Below, one piece after another: positions 6,410 to 11,028 of a DNA stretch of 11,028 bases (the stretch's first letter is position 1; each line of letters begins with the position of its first letter). Source of the DNA: Mageeibacillus sp. UBA1255. GTDB lineage: Bacteria > Bacillota > Clostridia > UBA1212 > UBA1255. The notes beneath the pieces were generated by a model. That model had not been told where the DNA came from and made no database searches. It saw only the letters and a list, made by a program, of their open reading frames with translations. A program made the position numbers and the translations under genes. The DNA lies in NCBI GenBank assembly GCA_002308795.1, contig DBVV01000113.1:1-11028 (forward strand), given 5' to 3'.

Positions 6410-6482
6410 TGTACAAAAGAAGCTTTGCCTGCGAAATTGACCGCACGCAAGGCTGAACTTCCCTAAAAAGGAGCGGGCAGAA

Positions 6483-6905
6483 GTGCTTACCGGAGGATTT
6501 GAGGGAGTCGTTGACGCGAAATCGCGCGTCGTGCTTCCGAGCAAATTAAGGAACGAGTTAGGAGAGAAATTCCATCTTATGATAGGATTTGACTCCTACG
6601 TTGCCATATATCCGGAAGAGAACTACAACGAGATGCTGACGCAGCTCATGAGTATGAAGAAGAGCAGCGAAGAGTATCTGGCCCTGGGCAGGTATCTGCT
6701 CGGAAACTCCTTCGACGGCGAGCTTGACAGCGCGGGAAGAGTTCTGTTGCCGAACGTGCTGAGAAAATTCGCCAAGATCGAAAAAGACGTACACATTATG
6801 GGCGTCGGCGACCATATCGAGATCTGGGACAGCGAGACGTATCAGAACAATCAGCTGCTGTCCGCGGAGATGGTACAGGAAGCGCGCAAACTTATGACTT
6901 ATTGA
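6483..6905 (+). CDS. mraZ: Transcriptional regulator MraZ
   Basis: MraZ is a DNA-binding regulator of the dcw cluster, an oligomeric ring of tandem AbrB/SpoVT-like beta-barrel domains. The 140-residue product has the two diagnostic DxxxR motifs, DAKSR (11-15) and DSAGR (82-86), each followed by a VxLPxxLR stretch. The first motif has Ser where Gly is usual. A GTG start at 6483 is chosen because AAGGAG (6468-6473) is nine bases upstream and the product then starts as MraZ proteins do, a few residues before the first strand. It is the first gene of the dcw cluster here. Phased GTGTYA boxes over its promoter suggest that it controls its own operon. Confidence 0.96.
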   Translation: MLTGGFEGVVDAKSRVVLPSKLRNELGEKFHLMIGFDSYVAIYPEENYNEMLTQLMSMKKSSEEYLALGRYLLGNSFDGELDSAGRVLLPNVLRKFAKIEKDVHIMGVGDHIEIWDSETYQNNQLLSAEMVQEARKLMTY

Positions 6906-6918
6906 CGGGAGGACGTTC

Positions 6919-7917
6919 GTGGAAGGTATGCAGACCGAAACGGCCCGGCAGACCGGAAAGAATATCGACCCGTCGGATTTTTCTCACACGCCTGTACTGC
7001 TAAACGAATGCATCGGGCTGCTGAATATAAAACCTGACGGGTTTTATGTTGACGGCACCGTCGGAGGGGCGGGACACGCGTCGGAGATACTCAGGCATCT
7101 GGGCGAGGGAGGAATGCTCCTCGGCATCGATCGCGATGAAGAAGCGCTCAGGGCGGCGTCCGAGAGGCTTTCGGGCGTAGATACGAAGGCACGGTTCGAA
7201 CTTAAACACGGAACGTTTTCCGGGATCGGAGAATTTTGCGAAGGGCGCAGGCCGGACGGCATTTTGCTGGATCTCGGAGTATCGTCCCACCAGCTCGACG
7301 AACCGGAGCGCGGATTCAGCTACAGATTCGATTCACCGCTCGATATGAGGATGGATCAGAGTAGCGGGAAAAGCGCATACGACGTTGTCAACGGATATTC
7401 TCAGGCGGAACTGACCGCCATACTTCGCATCTACGGCGAAGAAAGATATGCGGCGAAGATCGCCGCGGCGATCGTACGCGCGCGCACGCACGAGGCGGTA
7501 CGGACGACAATGCAGCTTTCGGATATTGTCCGCTCGGCAGTTCCCGGAAGCTACCTGAAAGGCGAGGGGCACCCCGCCAAACGCACGTTCCAGGCGATTA
7601 GGATCGAGGTCAACGACGAGCTCGAAGAACTCAGAAAAGTGCTTGACAGCGCGATCGGGATCCTGAACGGCGGCGGAAGATTTGTGATAATCACTTTCCA
7701 CTCTCTCGAGGACAGGATCGTGAAAAATAAATTCAAAGAGGCACAGGACCCGTGCACGTGCCCGCCGGACTTTCCTGTCTGCGTATGCGGGAAAAAGCCT
7801 TTAGGGCGCGTGATCACACCGCATCCCGTAACGGGGAGCGAAGCGGAGATCGCAAAGAACAACAGAGCACACAGCGCGAAGGTGAGGGCCTTCGAGCGGA
7901 CCGGTGAGGCAGAGTAA
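6919..7917 (+). CDS. rsmH: 16S rRNA (cytosine(1402)-N(4))-methyltransferase
   Basis: RsmH (MraW) methylates N4 of C1402 in the decoding centre of 16S rRNA, using S-adenosylmethionine. The 332-residue product has HTPVLLNECIGLL (from residue 23), the AdoMet-binding DGTVGGAGH (45-53), GIDRDEEAL, the DGILLDLGVSSHQLDEPERG and GFSYRFDSPLDMRMD segments, TFQAIRIEVNDELEEL, TFHSLEDRIVK and a C-terminal NNRAHSAKVRAFER. A CTCPPDFPVCVCGKKP insert is typical of Firmicutes homologues. GTG 6919 is preferred because GGGAGG (6907-6912) is six bases upstream. ATG 6928 is the alternative, and the first 20 or so residues are a non-conserved extension in either case. It starts 13 nt after mraZ and belongs to the same operon. 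Confidence 0.97.
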   Translation: MEGMQTETARQTGKNIDPSDFSHTPVLLNECIGLLNIKPDGFYVDGTVGGAGHASEILRHLGEGGMLLGIDRDEEALRAASERLSGVDTKARFELKHGTFSGIGEFCEGRRPDGILLDLGVSSHQLDEPERGFSYRFDSPLDMRMDQSSGKSAYDVVNGYSQAELTAILRIYGEERYAAKIAAAIVRARTHEAVRTTMQLSDIVRSAVPGSYLKGEGHPAKRTFQAIRIEVNDELEELRKVLDSAIGILNGGGRFVIITFHSLEDRIVKNKFKEAQDPCTCPPDFPVCVCGKKPLGRVITPHPVTGSEAEIAKNNRAHSAKVRAFERTGEAE

Positions 7918-7932
7918 AGGCCGGTGATACGA

Positions 7933-8568
7933 ATGATAAACGACGATTCTAACGCGTACAAAATTACAGAAGATGAAGATTATTCCGTCGGATACGGCAG
8001 CTACGGCAGCGACGTGAACGGGACGTACGGCTACAGTTTCGAAGGCAGCGCCGCTCCCGCGATCGAGCCCGAAGAGGTGCCCGAGCCCGCATATGACGAG
8101 CCCAACGCGGATGAGATATACGTTTACGAGCATGAGGTTAAGACGGGCAACGTCGTCCTTCACGAGATCAAGCAGAAGAAGGCGCGCCGCAAGGCTAAAA
8201 ACCGCATTCTGTTTAAAGTCAGCATCCTGCTTATCCTCGGACTTATCATCGGCGTGCGTTTCGCGTCGATCACCGAGATCAACTACCGCAACCAGGCGAT
8301 GCAGAAACAGCTTGACACCGTGAACGCGGAAGTACAGCGCAGGCAGGTAGAGCTTGACCGCTCGATGTCCCTTACCGAACTGGCAGAGATCGCCGAAACA
8401 CGCCTCGGTATGCAGAAACCGCAGCAGTATCAGATCAAATACGTTGACGTCGAACGCATCGACCAGACCGAACTCGCAAACGTCGAACTGACGCGCGAGA
8501 CAGGAGAAAAAGCGTGGTACCGCCAGGTATGGGATGCGGTCATGAGATTCCTTGGCATCGTAAACTGA
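7933..8568 (+). CDS. ftsL: FtsL-like division protein with long acidic cytoplasmic tail
   Basis: FtsL is a bitopic membrane protein of the divisome that, with DivIC/FtsB, activates septal wall synthesis. From ATG 7933 the product has 211 residues. Residues 1-66 are acidic and rich in Tyr, Gly and Ser, followed by a Lys/Arg-rich stretch (80-91). A single membrane segment at about 92-108 is followed by a coiled-coil-like region (about 113-150) and AETRLGMQKPQQYQIKYV, the characteristic FtsL/DivIC end motif. A further 40 residues end in an amphipathic WYRQVWDAVMRFLGIVN. Position between rsmH and the PBP gene supports FtsL rather than DivIC. GTG 7924 in the same frame is possible, but a ribosome binding site would be too close to it. 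The cytoplasmic tail is much longer than that of Bacillus FtsL. Confidence 0.85.
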   Translation: MINDDSNAYKITEDEDYSVGYGSYGSDVNGTYGYSFEGSAAPAIEPEEVPEPAYDEPNADEIYVYEHEVKTGNVVLHEIKQKKARRKAKNRILFKVSILLILGLIIGVRFASITEINYRNQAMQKQLDTVNAEVQRRQVELDRSMSLTELAEIAETRLGMQKPQQYQIKYVDVERIDQTELANVELTRETGEKAWYRQVWDAVMRFLGIVN

Positions 8569-8580
8569 CGGGTACGGACA

Positions 8581-10995
8581 ATGACAGAAGCCAAAGATAA
8601 CGCGCGTACAGCGCGTTCCGGAAATAAAGAGGGTACGTTAAGTGAGGGCGCCGGGAAAAAGAACGGATCCGGGGCGCAGCGAAAAAAGAAACCCTTTATC
8701 TTAAGACCGTTTTCCTACGAGAGCGTCGAAAGAGAGAAAAATTACGCAGGCGGGTGGAACCGTTTCACCCGCGTGCTTTTTTTATTACTGCTGCTGGTGA
8801 TCATCGGCAACTTCGTGATCCTGCAGGTGATCAAGGGCGATTATTACAAGCAGAAGGCTAACGCGCAGCAGAACGCGTGGCGCACGATACCGGCGGGACG
8901 CGGAACGATCTACGACACGAACGGTATTGAGCTCGCGGTAAGCATCTCGGCGAATATTGTCACCGTAGACCCGATGGTTGTTGAGAACGCGGCGGTCAAT
9001 TACGTTAAAAATTACGTCGCGGAAAAAGACGACGTCTACAGCGAAGCGGCCGCAAAAGATATGTACAGAAAGATCATTGCCGCCGGGCTTGCGGACATAC
9101 TGAAGCTGGACGAGGAATGGGTGTTCGAGCAGGTGTCGGGAAGCGGCAGATACAAAATGATCGCACGCAAGATCGACACGGAAACAGGCGATAAAGTGAA
9201 AGCCTGGCGAAGCGCAAACCACATAAAAGGCGTGTACGTTGACGAAGATTCAAAGCGTATCTATCCGCTCGGGAACCTGGCTTCGCATGTGATCGGATTT
9301 ACCGGAAACGACGATCAGGGTCTCGTCTGCGGCGTGGAGGTAGCGCTGAACGACGAACTCACCGGCACCGACGGACGCATCATGACAAGCGTTGACGCTA
9401 AAGGCAACGAACTTCCGTACGATTCCGTCAGGCGTATCGATGCGGTAAAAGGAATGAATCCTGTGCTGACGCTCGACGTTAATATCCAGTCGATCGCACA
9501 GACCGCGCTTAAAGAAGCAATAGAGAAGTACAACGTCATTGAGGGCGCTGCCGCCATCGTAATGAACGCGAAGAACGCTGACGTGCTCGCAATGGCCTCA
9601 TACCCTGATTTCGACCTTAACGACCCGTACGGAAAGCCTGACTGGGTAGATGATCCGGAGTGGATCGGAAACGCTACGAAGGACGTCCAGATACTCAGCA
9701 CGACTGTATGGAGAAACAAGGCGCTCACTGATACGTACGAGCCCGGTTCGACGTTCAAATCGATCTCTGCCGCGATCGGACTCGAAGAGAATAAAGTAAG
9801 TCCGAATACCAAGGTCACCGACTCTCCTCTTATGCTGCGCGGCTGGGAGATCAACTGCTGGAAAAAGAACGGCGACCACGGCGAAGAGACGTTCGCGGAC
9901 GCCATCAAAAATTCATGCAACCCTATCCTGGCAAGGCTGGCGCTCGATATAGGGCTGAGCTCATACCTGTCATACGTCGAAGCCTTCGGCTTCTACGACC
10001 GCACCGGGATCGAGATATCGGGCGAGGCGTCAAGCATTATGCACAAAGATCCGTCGGACATCGATCTGGCCGTTATGTCGTTCGGACAACGCTTCCAGAT
10101 CACGCCTATACAGATGGCTACGGCATATTGCGCGCTGGCCAACGGCGGTACGCTCTACAAGCCGAGGATCGTGCGCGAACTTAGAGACCAGGACGGAGTT
10201 ACTGCGAAAGTGTTCGATCCGATACCGGCGAGACAGGTGATATCGAAAGAAACGTCGGCGGAAATGATGCAGATACTCGAAGACGTTGTCGCCAGCGGAA
10301 CCGGAAGCAACGCGTACGTATCGGGATACCGCGTCGCAGGAAAGACCGGAACGTCAGAAACGCTGCAGACGTTGTCAACGGGCAGATATATAGCGTCGTT
10401 CATCGGTATTGCCCCGGCGGACGATCCCGAAATAGTGGTACTCGTCATGCTCGACCACCCCGACGTCGAAGACGGTGCTTCGGGCGGCAGGCAGGCGGCT
10501 CCGGTCGTCGGTGAAATAATCGAAAAAACGCTGGAATATATGGGCGTGCCGAGACGGTACAGCGAACTCGATAAGAAAGCGATGATGGTAAAATCATACG
10601 TTCCGTCTGTCATTGATTTCACGTTCGAAGAAGCTGCGCGCGAACTCAAGCATGCCGGACTAACTTACGAAATACCGGACCTCGGACCGGAGGCTGATCT
10701 GACAACGCTGAAGGTTGCGGCGCAGATGCCCGAGATGGGAGCGTACATCACGGACGGTTCGAAGGTGCTGCTCTACGCCAATGCGTCAACTGCGCGCAAG
10801 ACTGTCAGAATGCCTGATCTTACGGGCTATTCGCTCGCGGATGCGCATAAAACGCTTACGCAGATGGGCGTCAATATGCATGCCGAGAATATCGGTACCG
10901 TCGTCGGACAGAACGTCGAGCCGGGGACCCAGATCGAACTGGGCAGTGTGGTGGAACTTATAATCGAGAACAACGAGACCGAGTCGCTGGGATGA
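8581..10995 (+). CDS. pbpB: Division-type class B penicillin-binding protein with two PASTA domains (FtsI/PBP2B/SpoVD family)
   Basis: This is a monofunctional peptidoglycan DD-transpeptidase that cross-links the septal wall. The 804-residue product has a basic cytoplasmic tail (1-60), a membrane anchor (about 65-86), the class B dimerisation motif RGTIYDTNGIELA (107-119), then a transpeptidase domain with STFK (Ser390 nucleophile, Lys393), SCN (445-447) and KTG (588-590). Two PASTA domains follow, about 672-734 and 741-800. All catalytic motifs are intact. The location right after ftsL and the two PASTA domains match Bacillus PBP2B; a SpoVD-like sporulation role cannot be excluded. The ATG lies 12 nt after the ftsL stop with only a weak GGGTACGG upstream, so translational coupling is likely. 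A terminator-like hairpin lies in its 5' part. Confidence 0.95.
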   Translation: MTEAKDNARTARSGNKEGTLSEGAGKKNGSGAQRKKKPFILRPFSYESVEREKNYAGGWNRFTRVLFLLLLLVIIGNFVILQVIKGDYYKQKANAQQNAWRTIPAGRGTIYDTNGIELAVSISANIVTVDPMVVENAAVNYVKNYVAEKDDVYSEAAAKDMYRKIIAAGLADILKLDEEWVFEQVSGSGRYKMIARKIDTETGDKVKAWRSANHIKGVYVDEDSKRIYPLGNLASHVIGFTGNDDQGLVCGVEVALNDELTGTDGRIMTSVDAKGNELPYDSVRRIDAVKGMNPVLTLDVNIQSIAQTALKEAIEKYNVIEGAAAIVMNAKNADVLAMASYPDFDLNDPYGKPDWVDDPEWIGNATKDVQILSTTVWRNKALTDTYEPGSTFKSISAAIGLEENKVSPNTKVTDSPLMLRGWEINCWKKNGDHGEETFADAIKNSCNPILARLALDIGLSSYLSYVEAFGFYDRTGIEISGEASSIMHKDPSDIDLAVMSFGQRFQITPIQMATAYCALANGGTLYKPRIVRELRDQDGVTAKVFDPIPARQVISKETSAEMMQILEDVVASGTGSNAYVSGYRVAGKTGTSETLQTLSTGRYIASFIGIAPADDPEIVVLVMLDHPDVEDGASGGRQAAPVVGEIIEKTLEYMGVPRRYSELDKKAMMVKSYVPSVIDFTFEEAARELKHAGLTYEIPDLGPEADLTTLKVAAQMPEMGAYITDGSKVLLYANASTARKTVRMPDLTGYSLADAHKTLTQMGVNMHAENIGTVVGQNVEPGTQIELGSVVELIIENNETESLG
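8746..8783 (+). other. Terminator-shaped hairpin inside the PBP gene
   Basis: GCAGGCGGGTGGAA (8746-8759) pairs with TTTCACCCGCGTGC (8763-8776) around a CCG loop. The stem has thirteen pairs, one of them a G-T wobble, and a single G/G mismatch. Seven T (8777-8783) follow at once, and an A-rich stretch precedes it. It lies about 165 nt into the PBP coding region, at the codons entering the membrane segment (GGWNRFTRVLFLL). The shape is that of an intrinsic terminator; translating ribosomes would normally disrupt it. Confidence 0.55.
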
Positions 10996-11006
10996 GGGAA
11001 TGGCAA

Positions 11007-11028
11007 ATGGCAGGCGAACCGAGTGATG
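11007..11028 (+). CDS. Possible first codons of the next dcw gene (truncated by window end)
   Basis: After the PBP stop, GAGGGA (10994-10999) lies seven bases before ATG 11007, and this frame is open to the window end (MAGEPSD). ATG 10992 is in the same frame and overlaps the PBP stop as ATGA, while ATG 11026 is another candidate. Seven codons are too few to identify the gene. A dcw gene such as a second PBP, mraY, a mur ligase or ftsW is expected by position. Confidence 0.35.

Noticed and set aside
6194..6544. 116-codon minus-strand open frame over the mraZ leader with Phe/Leu-rich, membrane-like stretches
   Set aside because: The hydrophobic look is the reverse complement of lysine codons (AAA/AAG). 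It runs through the mraZ start and promoter region, and I did not identify a convincing ribosome binding site for it.
9315..9920. 201-codon minus-strand open frame opposite the PBP gene
   Set aside because: It is antisense to a fully conserved transpeptidase domain, shows no recognisable domain and has no context; it is a shadow of high-GC coding sequence.

Overview
The window looks like a chromosomal segment of a Gram-positive, Clostridia-like Firmicute of moderate-to-high GC. The reasons are strong AGGAGG-type ribosome binding sites, near-consensus sigma-A promoters, the mraZ-rsmH-ftsL-PBP order with a two-PASTA-domain PBP, and a cysteine-rich insert in RsmH of the kind common in Firmicutes. 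The lineage is an inference from style and gene order. No rRNA, tRNA, CRISPR array or insertion sequence was seen.

Region 1 (1-5134 and on to 6110) is the conserved translation/RNA operon: the 3' two-thirds of infB, rbfA, nrnA (DHH phosphoesterase) and truB. Between rbfA and nrnA lies a gene on the opposite strand, a 721-residue GH95-family alpha-L-fucosidase-like glycosidase with no signal peptide. The upstream half of the operon appears to end at a strong plus-strand hairpin plus T-tract (1761-1796) that lies antisense inside the 3' end of the GH95 gene. The downstream half is restarted by a consensus promoter (TTGACA-17-TATAAT, 3966-3994) in the 257-nt gap between the divergent GH95 and nrnA genes. 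A perfect 7-bp inverted repeat sits between the two divergent promoters. truB is followed by an intrinsic terminator (6069-6110).

Region 2 (6111-6482) is an AT-rich control region for the division/cell wall (dcw) cluster. It contains two TATAAT boxes inside a 22-bp duplicated unit and GTGTYA hexamers mostly spaced 10 bp apart, which resemble an MraZ operator. A lysine-coding-like, imperfectly duplicated leader follows.

Region 3 (6483-11028) is the start of the dcw cluster: mraZ (autoregulator), rsmH (16S rRNA m4C1402 methyltransferase), an ftsL-like gene with a long acidic tyrosine/glycine-rich cytoplasmic tail, and a division-type class B PBP with two PASTA domains. The first bases of another gene may follow. 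The early part of the PBP gene carries a terminator-shaped hairpin with a T7 tract.

Most of the window is housekeeping. The unusual parts are the glycosidase inserted head-on into the operon with its overlapping terminator and repaired promoter, the mraZ control region, the intragenic hairpin in the PBP gene and the FtsL tail. I did not find a clear novel multi-gene system.
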